A stretch of DNA of 64,000 nucleotides, taken from Cladosporium sp. IMV 00045 (lineage: Eukaryota > Ascomycota > Dothideomycetes > Cladosporiales > Cladosporiaceae). This document shows positions 42,759 through 55,241 of this stretch, one piece after another. The position numbers and the translations under genes were made by a program. Position 1 is the stretch's first letter. Each line of letters begins with the position of its first letter. Location of the stretch: positions 1 through 64,000 of the forward strand of contig MSJI02000075.1 of the NCBI GenBank assembly GCA_001931905.2. Direction: 5' to 3'. Below the pieces are notes generated by a model. It was not told where the DNA came from and did not search any database. It saw only the letters and a program-made list of their open reading frames with translations.

Positions 42759-43155
42759 GTTGGTGAAGTATGTGTTGGAAGTGAGAGATTGTTTCGAAGT
42801 GCTCCAGATCTTCAAAGCCAGACGGCTTTCTCTCTCCAGCTAGAAAAAAGCTTCAAACTTCACAAGACCCTCGGCCTCTCTTGATCCCAGCGCGCCCGGA
42901 CCGAAGCGGACTAGCGCGACCGAGCCGATCCCGCTGCCCAAATTGGACGTCAGCTAGGTGAGTGACCAGTAGTAGTGAAGTGAGCTGAAGAGACGAAGCA
43001 TCCTCCATGCGCGGGGGAATGGAGCCAGTATGAGGCGATTCTTCCAAGTACAGATAACACTGCATCTTGATGTACAGAGAAATTCTCTACATACCGACCT
43101 CTTCCAAACATAGTCATCAGGACTCTCGTGGCTCACAAACAACGCAGTCCTAGGC
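42759..43155. promoter_or_regulatory. Divergent promoter of Erb1 and a Zn2Cys6 regulator
   Basis: 397 bp between opposite starts. No TATA box is obvious. It serves both genes by position only. Confidence 0.4.
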
Positions 43156-44462
43156 ATGGCTATAGACACACTCTCCATGTCAGCACCCACCATCGAAGAT
43201 GGCCAGATCAAGCGCCGAGCGGCTTGCGATGAATGCCGTATGCATCACGAGAAGACATGATATCTGGCCTTGTTGTCTAATTTCACGAAACGGTAGGAAC
43301 CAGAAAGCTCAAGTGCTCTGGTGAGCAGCCATCATGCGCCAGATGCTCAAAAGAGAGCCTGAAATGCGTGTATTCGCCACAGAAACAGATGGGTAGACCA
43401 AAGAAACGACAGCGATCCGATGAAGAAGTAGAAGACGGCGAAGTGAACATTGGCGACACTTCTCATTCATAAAGCGAGCTTCCGTTATACGACAGCCAGT
43501 GGCAAGGCCAGCCAAATGACTTCATGGACAATACATTCGCCTCAAACGAGATACTGCCAGACATCAACTCTGGCACCTTCGACACAGCATTCACCCCAGG
43601 AGGAAGTCTCCAACCCTGGATGCTGCCAGCAGAACTCGACTGGAACACGACCTCGCAAGCCAACCCTCCAGTCGAGGCCACCATACCAGGCCTTACCCCC
43701 GACACGAACACACACAACAGCCCACCATCACTCCCAACCAACACAAACACCACCACCACCCCTCTCCTCACCTGCGCCTGCCTCTCAACCCTCTACCTCA
43801 CCCTCTCCACCCTCACGACAATGGACACGACCTTCTCCTTTCCCACATCCCTGCACCCCCTCCGCAGCGCCATGAGCACCGCAGCCACAGTAATAGACTG
43901 CCCCACGTGCCCAACCCGCTTCATAACGGGCCTTCAAAACGTCCAACTCCTCAACGCCCTCCTAATGTCCCTAGCCGACCGCTTCTCCCGCATCCTCACT
44001 TCCATAACCAACGAAGCCAACACCCTCACAGCCCACAACGCCACCCTCCCCTCCCCCTCGCAGCACGCGACCAAGTCCTTCCGCCTCGCGGACCTCTCCA
44101 CGCCGCACCACCTACACACAGGCGGACTGGACTGCGCAGCCTCGTTCAACCTCTCCCTCTCGCCTGCGGAGTGGCGCAGCATGGCGAAGAAAGTGGTGAG
44201 AGCGGAAGTCTATGGCCCGACAGATGGGAACGAGTGCTGTCCTTTCTTGCTGGGATTGATAGGGCGGATGGAGGAGAGGCAGGATCGGTGGCATCAGATG
44301 CCGCCGGCGGGGGATTTCCCAACGGATGGGCAGGGGAATGTTATGACGAGGAGTTTTAGGCCGGCGGGCGGGGCGGGAGATTGTGCGCAGCAGGGGGAGC
44401 ATCTTTGCTTGAAGATGTTGGCGGGGACGAGGAGGAGGGTGGAGGCGTTTGATTGGGAGTGA
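43156..44462 (+). CDS. Zn2Cys6 transcription factor (AflR-like), with an in-frame TAA
   Basis: Exon 1 43156-43237 and exon 2 from 43297 (59-nt intron) build a complete binuclear zinc cluster: CDECRTRKLKC, then SCARCSKESLKC, with six cysteines at normal spacing. PKKRQR follows as a basic linker. A TAA stands in frame at 43470-43472, yet the same frame runs on after it as a long regulator-type C-terminal domain (CACLSTLYLTLSTL, then CPTCPTRFITGLQNVQLL) to 44462. A 57-nt intron at 43443-43499 (donor GTGAAC, acceptor CCAG) would remove the stop and keep frame, giving 396 aa; the donor is poor. Otherwise the gene is nonsense-mutated. A nuclear regulator of unknown targets. Confidence 0.72.
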
Positions 44463-44888
44463 TGGGAGGGGAGGAGTTGGTGTGGGATTTTGAGGGTGGT
44501 TTGGGATGTATTTGGGTTGTAGACGTGTGTACATGAGGAAATGATTGCGATCTTATGTGCTTTCGTTTGGAAAGCTCAACTGGTGGAAGATTCTATGTTT
44601 GCAAGATGTAGGAATTAATTGTGCATCGAAGAATCCGTGGTCCGTAGGATGAGTTTAGTTCGTTCCCAGACTCACCGTGTAGTGAAGGACGTGCTAATCA
44701 TTTAGCTGTGGGAAAACAAGGCTTTAAACTCGTCTTCAAATGTCTTGAAATACACTTCTAACGAGACCAATGCAACCACTCCCTCGAAACGCCACGCTTG
44801 AAAATCTCCGAAGCTTATAAACGTACATCACTACCCGGTCTCGTCTCTTTTTGGTGTTCGGACATGGCCTTTCATAACACCTTCAAAT
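44463..44888. other. Convergent 3' region
   Basis: Between the stops of the Zn2Cys6 gene and Leo1. It should hold both polyadenylation regions; nothing else was seen. Confidence 0.4.
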
Positions 44889-46570
44889 CTACTCCTCCTC
44901 CTCATCATCCAACACGACCTTTCTCCTCTTCTTCGGCGCCTGAACCGCCGCGTCGTCATCATCATCCTCATCCTCACCCTGCGCATCCTCCTCCTCATCA
45001 CCACCCCTCGACCTCTTCGGGCTCGCCTCGCGAATTCCATCGTCCTCATCGTCATCATCCTCCACAACCTCCTCCTCATCACTACCAGCCACGAAATCGT
45101 CTTCCTCGTCATACTCGTCCGCTTTGCTCTGGAAGCCACGCCTACCGTAGTCCTCGTCAGAAGAGTACTCCGAGTTCGCGCGACGCTGGCGCGGTCGTCG
45201 CTGCTTCGCGCCGCCTTTGCTCGCGCGCCCTTGTGATGCGAAACCCAACTCTTCGTCGTCTTCCAGCATGCTGGCGTTGAGCCCGCCGCCGCGGCCCGAG
45301 CGTGCGCCGCGGATGCCGCTCGAGCGCTCGGTTTGACGCTCTTCTTGCGCGAGCAGGCGTTTCCGTGCGCGCGCCTTTTCGCGCTCGGCTTGCTCGGCTT
45401 GTCGGCGTGCGAGGTCGGGGTCCTCTTCTACTACCTTCAGGTCACCGCTTGTGCCTTGCACGCGGGAGGCGTTGGATGCAGCGGCTAGAGAGCTTTGCAA
45501 TTGGGTGATAGCGTCGTCGACGACAGAGGCGGACTGCTTGATCTTGAGGCCGGCGGTGATCTTGTGTGAGACGCGGAGGGTGCCGACAGCAGGGTAGGGC
45601 GCGACAAGGTAGGTGAGGTAGTCTTGCTTCTCGTTGTACTTTTCTCCGACAGCCGCTGAAGCGCCAGCACGACCACCTCTTTGTGTGGCCTTGATGGACG
45701 TGGGCGTGGGCTTGACTGGGTTGCGCTGGGGTGGTGCCAGAGCGTTGCCGTCGATTTCGTACTGAGTTGTCGGGTCTGAGGCGAGCTGGACGGTGATTGA
45801 GCCGTCGCTCCAACGAAGAACGCGCGCGTTCGATTGCAGTTCGGAGGGATTGTTGGGAGAGCGTCTCCAGCGGAGAGTGCTCAGGGCGGTGTTGTAGGGT
45901 GAGAAGGTACTCGATTGGGTTTTGCTGTGGTGGTCGGCCGAGGGAGGCTGGAAGTCGGCGGGCTTCCATGCTTTGGGATCAAAAGCCAGGAACTGGGGTA
46001 CTTTGAGAAGGTACATCTATTGTTGTTAGCACAATTTGCAATGCGCAAGAGTGGAGGATCGCGCACCTCGCCGTCGCTGGGTTCTGGCCCTGCTTGCCTG
46101 GGGAGGTCGAGATCCATGACAATCTTCTCCTGCTCCTGCATCTCGGGTTCCTCTTCTGCTGCAGCATCGCCAATACGGTCTTGCCTGCCTTCATCGTCAC
46201 CTGAGTCGAGCTCTTCATCATCAAGCTCTCGCCGAGGAGGCCTGCGCAACAGTTAGCGATTGGCCTCGATCGATTCAAGACAGTGCAGCGAAACATACTC
46301 AGCCGCAGGATCTTCTGGTAGTTCTTCATCATCGCCACCGTCGCCGAACAGATCATCGTCGTCCTCGGCATCCTCCTGCTCTTCGTCGGCATTGTTCATA
46401 ACTCTGTCTTGTCTCCGTCCTTTTCTCTGAATGTCATCGTCTTCCTCGTCTTCATCCTCATCCTCGGGCTTTTCGGCAGTGACAGTGCTGGACACTCCAT
46501 TGGTCTCGTCGTAATCGTGGTCGACGGGAGGTCGGTCGATGTCTGCGCTCACTGCGGCCGCGGAAGCCAT
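44889..46570 (-). CDS. LEO1: Leo1, subunit of the RNA polymerase II Paf1 complex
   Basis: Exons 46299-46570, 46067-46241 and 44889-46016 (introns of 57 and 50 nt) give 524 aa. The first about 135 residues are acidic. The Leo1 core begins right after the second intron (SDGE joined to MYLLKVPQFLAFDPKAW), with VLRWSDGSITVQLASDPTTQ and a YLTYLVAPYPAVGTLRVSHK segment. A basic helix (QAEQAEREKARARKRLLAQE) and a long Asp/Glu tail follow. Leo1 works with Paf1, Cdc73, Rtf1 and Ctr9 during elongation and histone modification in the nucleus. It shares a 562-bp divergent promoter with the Mob gene. Confidence 0.93.
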
Positions 46571-47132
46571 TGTAGGTTGTTTTTGCGCGCGCAGACGTGG
46601 AGTGAAGGTGTGGTCGCGGATATGGAGGAGGGTGTTGTATCCTTGCGTGGATGAAGCGACCGACTCGTGCGCAAGGTGTCTGGTTGAAGTGTGAGAGGAT
46701 GTGAATGGTATAGCGGTCTAATGCAATGAGTGAGGTATGGATTGAGCTGTGAGGTCGCGAATGGAAAGTTGCGCACGCGCCTGCTGTGGTCGGGAGGTCG
46801 CGCCAGTTGAGCTTTGGCTGTCTGGCCGTTTGGCTGTTTCTTCCTCCCTCCCTGGCTTCAAGTCAAGCAAGAGACTCCCTTTCCCCTCCATAAGGCTGAG
46901 GCATCCAGGCACGTTTCACAATCGCCCACACCTCCTGAGACTGACTTCACTTCCTCTTAATACATTCACCCCCACCATCCTCTTCTGTTCCTCTCAAACA
47001 CCTTCCAGGCCTCAATTGCTGTGTTTCCATTTGTTCCTAGCGAGGCACGGCACATCGCATCTCCGCACCTCCTGCAGCATCCCGGAACATACTTGACCGC
47101 ACTCCCATTCCACGACAACATTCCCCGCCATC
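46571..47132. promoter_or_regulatory. Divergent promoter of Leo1 and the Mob-family gene
   Basis: 562 bp between opposite starts. The right end is a C-rich leader. No TATA box is seen, as expected for housekeeping genes. Confidence 0.4.
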
Positions 47133-48897
47133 ATGTCCTCTTGGATGAACAATCTGTACGTATTCAATGCTTTCTTCTCTCTCCTTTCCGTTCCAGAATC
47201 AGGCAAAGGGATTGCAGTGGAGGGTCGAGCAAGGTCGGCGAGGGGTATTGGGTATCAGACGAGAGTGGGGTTTCTCGAGTGGTTCTGGATTTCTCGCCCA
47301 TCAACACGACACACCCGTGCAATCACTACAGATCAACCAGATCAGACAGCTGCATTGCGCACCGGCCGGTCTCTGCATTTACTAAATACTGGACAAATCT
47401 TGCCTGGATGTTGGCCACGTTGCATTCCGTCTCGAAGCGCTCGTCAAAGGCCCAAAAGCCATTACGATTACAGTCGCCGGAATCTGGACTCCCGGTCTCT
47501 TGCACCGCTAGCAATTATGCACTCGATCCGTGCTGGACAAACTTGTAGATGCAAACGGTCAACATGCTCGGAGACGCCACGCCAGTTTCAGCAAAACCGC
47601 CACGAGATCGGCAACGTGCATACCATGAGCCACTTTGGAAGGCTTAATTGCGCATTGGTCCTCGGTCAACTCCTACTTACTCCTCTACTTGCCGCCACCT
47701 ACTGTCATGCGTTTCTGCCCGTTTGCTCCTTCCCTCTGCGGGACTACCCGCTGACTTCACCTCAAACCGCTTACGCATACCTAAATTGATACGCGCTAAC
47801 ATCACATGCAACAGGCGGGCCTTTGGGCGTGGCAGCAACCAGAACCGCACAAACCAACCTCAGAACAGCCAGCCACCGAGCCGCAGCAACACTTCCTCGC
47901 CAACCACATACAGCCCGTCATCTCTCGGTCCTCCCACCATCCCACCTGCGCCAGCGTCTCCTTCACTCACCGCCAGCATGGCTCAAAACGAGTCTGCTCA
48001 CATGTCCAATCAAGTCCCTACCAACAAGACGCCGCTTTTCTTCCGTGAGGAGAATGCAGGTTTCATTGCGCGTGGTAACTTCATGACTCTGGCCTTGAAG
48101 CCGCAGCTTGTTGAGGAGGGTGAATGGTTGGCCCATCAAGGTATGTGTCACTTCACTTGACATTACACAGTTGCGACCATGCTAACGCCACCAACAGTGT
48201 CTGAGCAGTACCGCGTCCTTGGCGGCATGCTCAAGATTGTCCAAGAGATGGACCCCACCCGCGGCACCTCCATTTGCAACACCCAAGCTTGCCCTACGAT
48301 GTCGGCTGGCTCGTAAGTCATACTCAACTGCCATCATTAGACACAAGCTAATTCTTCAGCAACAACTACACCTGGATCGACCAAAACCGCAACCCCATGC
48401 CTCTCCCAGCTCCCACCTACATCAAGCACATCCAAACCTGGGTCGGCGGCAAAGTCCTCGACACCTCCCTCTTCCCCATGGACCCCTTCACCTCGGCTCC
48501 CACCATTCCCACCCAAGCACAAGCCCAGGCCGACCCCAACTACTGGCTTGGCAAACCCTCCGGCTTCCCTCAGCGCTTCGAGACCGAGATCAAGAACATG
48601 TACAAGCAGATGTTCCGCTGCTACGCACACCTGTACTGGCAGCACTGGCTCGCCTTCTGGGATCTCAACTGCTACCGCGAGCTCAACACTTGCTTCGTGC
48701 ACTTCATCAACGTCGCCCGCCTGTACAACTTGCTGAGCGAGAAAGACACCGAGCCCATGCAGCCGCTTGTCGAGCTCTGGGTCAAGCAGGGTGTTCTTCC
48801 GAAGGTCGAGAGGGCTGAGGCTGGCGGTGCTGGTCCTGCTCCTGGCTCGTCTGGCGGTAGCATTGCGGGTAGCGCGCCTGTGAGCGCTGCTGCGTGA
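47133..48897 (+). CDS. Mob1/phocein-family kinase activator (Mob2-like)
   Basis: Exons 47133-47155, 47815-48140, 48198-48312 and 48360-48897 give 333 aa. The first intron is unusually long (659 nt); the others are 57 and 47 nt. The N-terminus MSSWMNNL-RAFGRG leads into a Ser/Pro-rich segment. The Mob domain starts near residue 93 (ARGNFMTLALKPQLVEEGEW). The zinc-binding pair CNTQACPTMSAGS, YTWIDQNRNPMPLPAP and the late His motif RCYAHLYWQHW are diagnostic. Mob proteins bind and activate NDR/LATS kinases (Cbk1/COT1 in fungi) for polar growth and septation. Mob2-like is inferred from the long N-terminus and an insert near residue 220. Confidence 0.87.
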
Positions 48898-49333
48898 GCA
48901 AAGTAGCCTGGTTGTCAGCACTGATTGGAGCATGGCGTAGGGTGTCCGGCGTACCACCAAATGAGCAGCAACAGTCGATGAAGCGAAAGGGGGGAGAGTA
49001 CCTGTTTCAGTAAGCCCCCGACAGTTTGAAGCATTTCACGGTGGGAAGGAAGTCATACAGAATGGAAAAAGAAAACATCAAACGAAGAAAATCATGGATT
49101 GCATCAAAGCTTACGTAAAGTCAGCATTGCCAGAGCTCAAGTCTCGAGGGGAAAGTAGCAAGTAACGAAAACAAGAGAGAAAGATCAAAAACTGTCAAAG
49201 TACTGTTGATTCCCTTGGTGTCTTTCCTTACCCAGTAATTCTCAATTTCAAGTGCTCCTGTAAAAAAGTCTTGCTAATCCTTCAGCGGTCAAGCCAGAGC
49301 AGTTTGCCCAACCAAACCAGCAGCAACCGCACC
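48898..49333. other. Convergent 3' region
   Basis: Between the Mob gene and the BTB-like gene. A/G-rich 3' untranslated sequence; nothing else was seen. Confidence 0.4.
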
Positions 49334-50431
49334 CTAGAGTACCATCGCATCGACGTCCACGGACTCGACCGCCGCGGCAATCATCTTTCTCTTCTTTGGC
49401 GTGCCTTTGCCCGAAGCATGCGTGCCATCCGAAGCGGCCTTCTTCCCTTTGGTCTTCTTGCCCGCCCCTTCACATGCCGCAGTGTGCACGTGCATGTGAT
49501 ACTTTGCCGCAAGCATCGGCCTCCCACGGCATGATCACATCGTCAGTGTAAACCGCACTTCCAGCAGCAGCCAGGCCACTCAGAACGTCCTGCGCGAACT
49601 CCAAAGGGCCAGTTGCATCGTCGTGCGGTGGGCGGACGCCAGTGCCCATACCTGTGTTGTGGGGAAGGGGGTTAGTTGGTGTTGGAGGTTCGGAATGTTG
49701 AGTGAGCTTGCTCGAGCGCATACCCTTCCAGACGTGCAGGTCGACTATGAGAGAGCGCAGCTTGTCGCCCGGGGAGGTTTGGGCGTAGACATCAGCCGCA
49801 AGGCCGGTGGGGTAGCGATCCTATTTTTTTACATGTCAGAAAGTGTCGAGGAAAAGGAAAGAAGGGCGGGGGGATCTTACGGCCTCCGCAACTCTCTCAA
49901 GAAGCGCGTCCACAACGGCGTTGCGGAACTTCTCATCCTCCAGCTTCAGGCCGAGCAGGTAAGCGTTGGCGAGACGCGTCCATTCACGATCGCCGTGAGC
50001 TGCGTCGCGGCCATTATCGGCATGATCTTGGTCATTGCCCGGGCCGTGAGAGAAGAGGCTGCCCGTGTACAGGAACAAGCGGTACAGTTCGAAGATCTCG
50101 GGTGTGGCCATCTCATCAGTGAGGGCGTAGGCTCCGTGCTGCTGAGCCTTCTCGGTGATAATGGCTATGGTGCGTTCCGGGAACAGGGCGGTATGGATTG
50201 TTGTCAGCTGGAACTGGTCACCGATGAACATGAGTAGCATGTGCGTCTTGAGCCTGGTGAAGTTGTTAGAGGAAGGTCTTTGGTATGCTTGACAAACTGT
50301 TGGAGCTGGGGGAGGTATTACTTCGGTTCGGCAGTCTGAATACTGCGAATCTTCGGCTTGGTATCGATGGCGCTGGCGTCGACTGCAGAAGCGCCTTGGT
50401 TTATGTCGGAGAGCTTTCTCTTCGGAGGCAT
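49334..50431 (-). CDS. BTB/POZ-like protein with a C-terminal frame break
   Basis: Exons 50322-50431, 49881-50253, 49724-49820 and a fourth from 49651 downward (introns of 68, 60 and 72 nt). The protein begins MPPKRKLSDINQGAS with a nuclear-type basic start. The fungal BTB-like domain continues with TALFPERTIAIITEKA, then EIFELYRLFLYTGSLF and LANAYLLGLKLEDEKFRNAV. In the fourth exon the frame (ending PWEADACGK) reaches a stop at 49470, giving 253 aa. The frame shifted by one base continues from there as YHMHVHTAAC with a Lys-rich tail (GKGTPKKRKM) to 49334. Relatives, from memory, carry a C-x-YHxH motif at this point, so the second frame was probably once continuous. Function unknown, perhaps a protein-protein adaptor. 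Confidence 0.68.
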
Positions 50432-51536
50432 GTTGGAGGATGTTGCGGTGAGGTTTGGAAATTTCTTGAGAGGGAGAGGTGAAGGTTGGGAAGAGGAAGG
50501 GCATGGTGTTTTACTTGGCGATATAGGTTTTCTCTTTCACATGGTCGCCCCTGGGTGGGTTTCAGTAAGAATGCTGGTGTCGGCGAGCATGTGACGGCCA
50601 TGTGATTGCAAGCATCCTCCCACATATGGGTCATGTGAAGTTGCAAGAGTATCGCGGACAGTGTGCTCGACAGTGTATTTCATGGTGTCTTCTCGTCCTA
50701 TACATCATCATGAAGACAGCTGATGAATGGTTGACCTCGTGCGGTTCGTGAATAGAGGATTGAAGCTGAGCATCCATTGGTATCGAGAGAAGCAGTGATG
50801 GTGCTTCCAAGCGATGAGGAAGACCTGGTCTCATTGATGGATCCAATTACCAAGACGTATTGATGAGTCCGGAACGCTTAGCAATCTTTACTGAAGTGTG
50901 TTGGTGACGACGTGATCACATTCGAGTCTCAAATCAGTCGTTTTGCCATGCGCTCAACCAAAAATTCTTAAATCCAATCGTGCAGACAGGACGGAAGGTT
51001 TTAGGATCCTTGCTTGAGGGCATGACGTCTTTGGACTGCATGCGGTACATGTATGCATCAAGAAATCCGTGGATGAAGTGGCGGAAAGAGGGTCGTTGTC
51101 GATCCCACGTTGCCGGAAGTCCGTGGTCAAAACCCAATGGCTGAGCAACGTTCGCTACACGTGCTTCTTCGTCTTGACTACACTTTCCACCCATGTCACC
51201 TCAACAGCTCTTCAGGTCCACTTCAAAGAGCAAAAACACAACAAGCTTCTTGCTTGTGCTTGTTAAGCATGCTAAGCTCCAAAGGTTGGGAGTGAGCATG
51301 CGTAATGTCTGCTCTGCGATTGGAGATCGAGGCATGAGCGGCATTGTATGTGAGGCATCGGCGACGACATGCGTGCAGCTTCCAAATGATGTGATTTTAG
51401 CGATGCAGTGACTAGGAACAAGAGCAGTGACCTGTCCTGCCGCAGTGAGCAGCTATATCCCACCTGGTAAGCTACATCTTCCACTGTCTCTTTTCTCCTA
51501 CTCTCAATTGCGAGCGATTCGCAAGGCAACTCCAAG
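50432..51536. promoter_or_regulatory. Divergent promoter of BTB-like and PhoD-type genes
   Basis: 1.1 kb between opposite starts. No gene was recognised. The sequence before 51537 ends in a C/A-rich leader (CAACTCCAAG), fitting a start for the phosphatase. Confidence 0.4.
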
Positions 51537-53517
51537 ATGAAGCTCTATATTTTCTCCATCGCCTCATTCGCGATCTCTGCATCCGCGACTTGGACCAAGA
51601 ATCTCAACTACCGCTCCCCCTCAGAACATCACCCAGGCCTCGGTATTTCTCTTCACAAGGTCAACAAGCGCAGCACACCTTCCAAATTTGATCCCTCTCA
51701 ATTGAATTTCACTCATGGCGTAGCCTCCGGCGATCCGTATGCGGACTCTGTAATTCTTTGGACCCGTCTCGCGCCTCTGTCTGCGGACACAGACACCAAT
51801 CTCACTACCAACGGCACGATTCCTCTTTACAGCCACGGCGCTAACCTCACGGTCTCTACAGCCCCCGTGTGCGCTGACTACTGGGTCTCTGAGACAGAGG
51901 ATCTCAAGAATCCCGTCAGCAAGGGTCGCGCCTACACCAGCAGCGACATTGACTACACTGTCAAGGTTGAAGCGAGTGGCCTTGCCCCGTTCACAAGGTA
52001 CTATTACGGGTTCAGTGTGTGCGATAGCGACAATACCAGCCCGGTCGGCAGAACGAAAACCGCTCCCACTACTGACGATCATGTCTCCAACGTCGGCCTC
52101 GCGGTATATAGCTGCGCCAACTACCCCTTCGGTTTCTTCAATGCGTACGGCAACCCAGCGAGGAAGGACAGCGTCGATTACGTGATTCACCTTGGCGACT
52201 ACATCTATGAATATGCTGGGAATGGTGACTATGGATACGGGCAGTCAATCGATCGAATTCCAAAGCCAGAGTCTATCATCTACACCTTGAAAGACTACCG
52301 CGAGCGCCACGCCACTTACCGTAGTGATCTGGATCTGCAATTCAGCCATAGGAACTTTCCGTGGATTCCAGTCTGGGACGATCATGAGGTAGGCTTATTA
52401 TTCCTAGATTCATATACCGAGCGAGAACTAATCGAATCATAGGTTTCTGACAACACTTACCGCGATGGCGCGTCAGAGTTGAACAATACTGAGGCTTCGT
52501 TCGTCATGGACGGAGGTATATCGGTCGACCAGCGCAAGATGAATGCAGTGCGTGCGTACTTCGAGTAAGCCGTTTGCCCAGTTTGACATAGCAAGGATCC
52601 CGCTCACAGTGCTCAGGTGGATGCCTATTCGCCAGGTCGAGATGGATGACAACCTCCGTATCTGGCGCAGCTTCTCCATCGGATCCCTCTTCGATCTCAT
52701 TATGCTCGATACTCGCCAATACGACCGCTCGATCACCGACTTGTACTGGAACACCGACTACATCCATTCGATCTCCAACGATGCAGGCCGAAGTATGATG
52801 GGATCACGCCAAGAGAACTGGTTTTACAACTCCTTGTCTGAATCTGCAGACCGAGGTGCCGCATGGCGCATCATCGGAAGCCAGACGGTGTTCAGCAAGG
52901 TCAACGAGAGTGCGTCTTACGGAAACGTGAACCCTCTCGACTACGATGCGTGGGATGGATACCAAGCGAACCGTAACAGAACATTGAAACATTTGACCGA
53001 TAACGACATCGGAAACAACGTTGTTATCTCCGGCGACAGCCACGCAAACTGGGTGTCCGACCTCGTGTGGCTCGACGAGAGCGACTACTCACCCTCAAGC
53101 GGATCTGGTGGTCTCGGCGTCGAGTTCGCCGGCAGTGCAGTCTCTTCTCCCTCGCCGTACGGGCAGAACATCACGATCAAGAACGCCAACAACGAGTCCG
53201 ACTGGCTGACCGCTCACAACTCAGAGTTACAATGGAGCGAGATCTACTACCGCGGGTATTTCGAGCTGCAGGTTTCGTATGAGGAAGTGAAGGCGGAGTT
53301 CTTCGGTCTTCCTACCATTGTCACTCGCAACCCTTACGAGATTTCGATCGCCAACTTCACAGTGAAGAAGGATGAGAACAAGCTCGCTCGGCCTGTTGCT
53401 GGTGGTTCGGCTGAGACCGGCTCTCTCAAGGGCGGAGAGATTCATCTTACTAACGTTACGCACAACACTGCCACTGGAGAGTACTTCATCAGCCACGATG
53501 ACCAGGAAGACATTTGA
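51537..53517 (+). CDS. Secreted PhoD-type alkaline phosphatase
   Basis: Exons 51537-52388, 52443-52564 and 52617-53517 (introns of 54 and 52 nt) give 624 aa. Residues 1-18 are a signal peptide (MKLYIFSIASFAISASAT). An N-terminal Ig-like PhoD domain (FTHGVASGDPYADSVILWTR) precedes the metal-binding core: YSCANYPFGFFNAYG, VIHLGDYIYEY (Asp ligand), VWDDHEVSDNTY, IMLDTRQYDR and VISGDSHANW. These match the Fe/Ca-dependent PhoD family, which cleaves phosphodiesters and phosphomonoesters outside the cell to gain phosphate. Many N-glycosylation sites are present. The ordinary regulation of such genes is phosphate starvation, but no motif was tested. Confidence 0.92.
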
Positions 53518-53695
53518 GAATGCTCAGCTTCCGGGAAGGTTCACAGAAAGCAAATCTAGATGTTGGATGCAAATCATGAAAACTTTGATTACAGGCAAAG
53601 TCAATGTATGTTTACATCAGCTTTGTAGATAGCAGTAACGAAGAACTATGAATTCCACAATCATAAAGACGTAATCAATCGGATTGCCCAAAAAA

Positions 53696-55241
53696 TTACA
53701 ACCTCGCATTAGCCCCTTGCGTGACCGCCTTCCAAGTCTTCAGGGTCGCATGCTCTTTCGATGTATTCAGTCGTTCGGGGCTGACTCGAAAAATTTCAGG
53801 TATGCATGTATCTGCGATGGCTTTGCCCTCGGCGACCATGGAAGCGATAGCCTCCGCGGACAGGAAGACCTGTGGCATGCCATGTCCGGTGAAGCCCGCG
53901 CAAATGTATTGACCTGGCTTATCAGGAAGCTCGCCAACATACGGACAGCTATCATTCGAATAGCCCATTACTGCTTGAATGTCAGCTTGATCGCGCCTCA
54001 ACCCTATTCATAGTTACATTGGACTTACTGCCCGTCCAGATCTTCTCCACAGAAGCCTCGCTGTCCTCCCACCCATGGAAAGTCCGCTGCATGTACCCGT
54101 CGAAGTACTTCTTCGCCGGTTCGATCAGAGTGCTGTCATCGCTGTTGTCGAACCAAGAGTCCAATTGCTCGTAAGACTCCTGCCTCGCTCCGCCGACTAT
54201 GATGCTTCCATCCGTTCGCGAAATCAGATAATCGAATGCCCAATCGCTGTGACGGAGCATGTAACTATTGTTAGACCACTGCGTGGGATTCTTGGGAACG
54301 ATACGGCAGCAGATTCCGCGAGTCGGAACGATCTTGTCTTTCATTTCTGGTACCAGGTCGGCGGCATAGCCGTTGCTGGCGTGTATTACGGTGGGGGCTT
54401 GGATATTGCCCCGAGGCGTCGAGACCAGCCATTCTTCGCCACTCTTCTCGACTTTGAAGACGGGGGTGAAGGTTTGTAGGTTGAGTCCCTGAGCGAGGAG
54501 TTTCTCCAGAAGGCTGGTAACTAGCTTATATGGCGCTAAATGGCCAGTAGTGTATGAGATGTAGCCTTTTGTGCCTCTGACATGGGAAGTCTAAACGGAT
54601 CAGTCAATTGTCTTGACAGCCTGATAGCTAAGGTTGATGCTTACTCGTTCTGCTTCCTCTGCAGAAGAGCATACTTTGAGATCCAGGGCGCTTTGCATTC
54701 CAGCTTCACGGAGAGCTTTCACTTTGCTCAAAGCGGCGTTCCGGTCTTTTTCGTGGAAGAATACATCATAAGCCTGGGTGCGAACGAAATCACAGTCGAT
54801 ATTCTTGCACTTGACGAGCTCTTCCACCGCGGCGAGATTATCGCTCTCGAATTGAGAGAGCTGCTCCGCTTTAGCTTTCCCATGGTTGTAGAGGACTTGA
54901 GAGGGTCGATTATAGGGATCTGGCTTGAGGTGGCCACCTAGAACAGTTTCAGCAAGCTGCAAAATCAAATGCTGTCTTCCTAAGACACGCATACCATTGC
55001 GTCCAGTCGCCCCAGAGCATGCTTCGCGTGCCTCCAAAATCACAATTGAGGTTACTTTCTGTGCAGTGTCAAGTTTTGAGAGTATGTGATAGGCGATAGA
55101 AATGCCGGTATACCCTGCGCCGATTATAATGATGTCGGCTTTGGATGGCAAGATCTCTGAGCTTCGATGGCGGTCGAGCTTGTGTGGATTGGCGCGCCAG
55201 AACGAGGGCAACGAAGAAGTGGCAACACGCGAAGGTGACAT
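53696..55241 (-). CDS. FAD-dependent oxidoreductase (DAO family)
   Basis: Exons 54645-55241, 54029-54590 and 53696-53970 (introns of 54 and 58 nt) give 477 aa. The ATG at 55241 (MSPSRVATSS) is used because the frame extending to 55265 starts with TTG. The FAD motif IIIIGAGYTG lies at residues 37-46, followed by the typical ATGRNG (EACSGATGRNGMRVL). The C-terminal FAD site GQYICAGFTGHGM is intact. DAO-family enzymes oxidise the C-N bond of amino acids or secondary amines. The usual ATGRNGGH is altered to GRNGMRV here, so substrate handling may differ. No signal peptide; possibly cytosolic or peroxisomal, although the end (ANARL) is only weakly like a peroxisomal signal. First of four same-strand catabolic genes. 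Confidence 0.87.
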
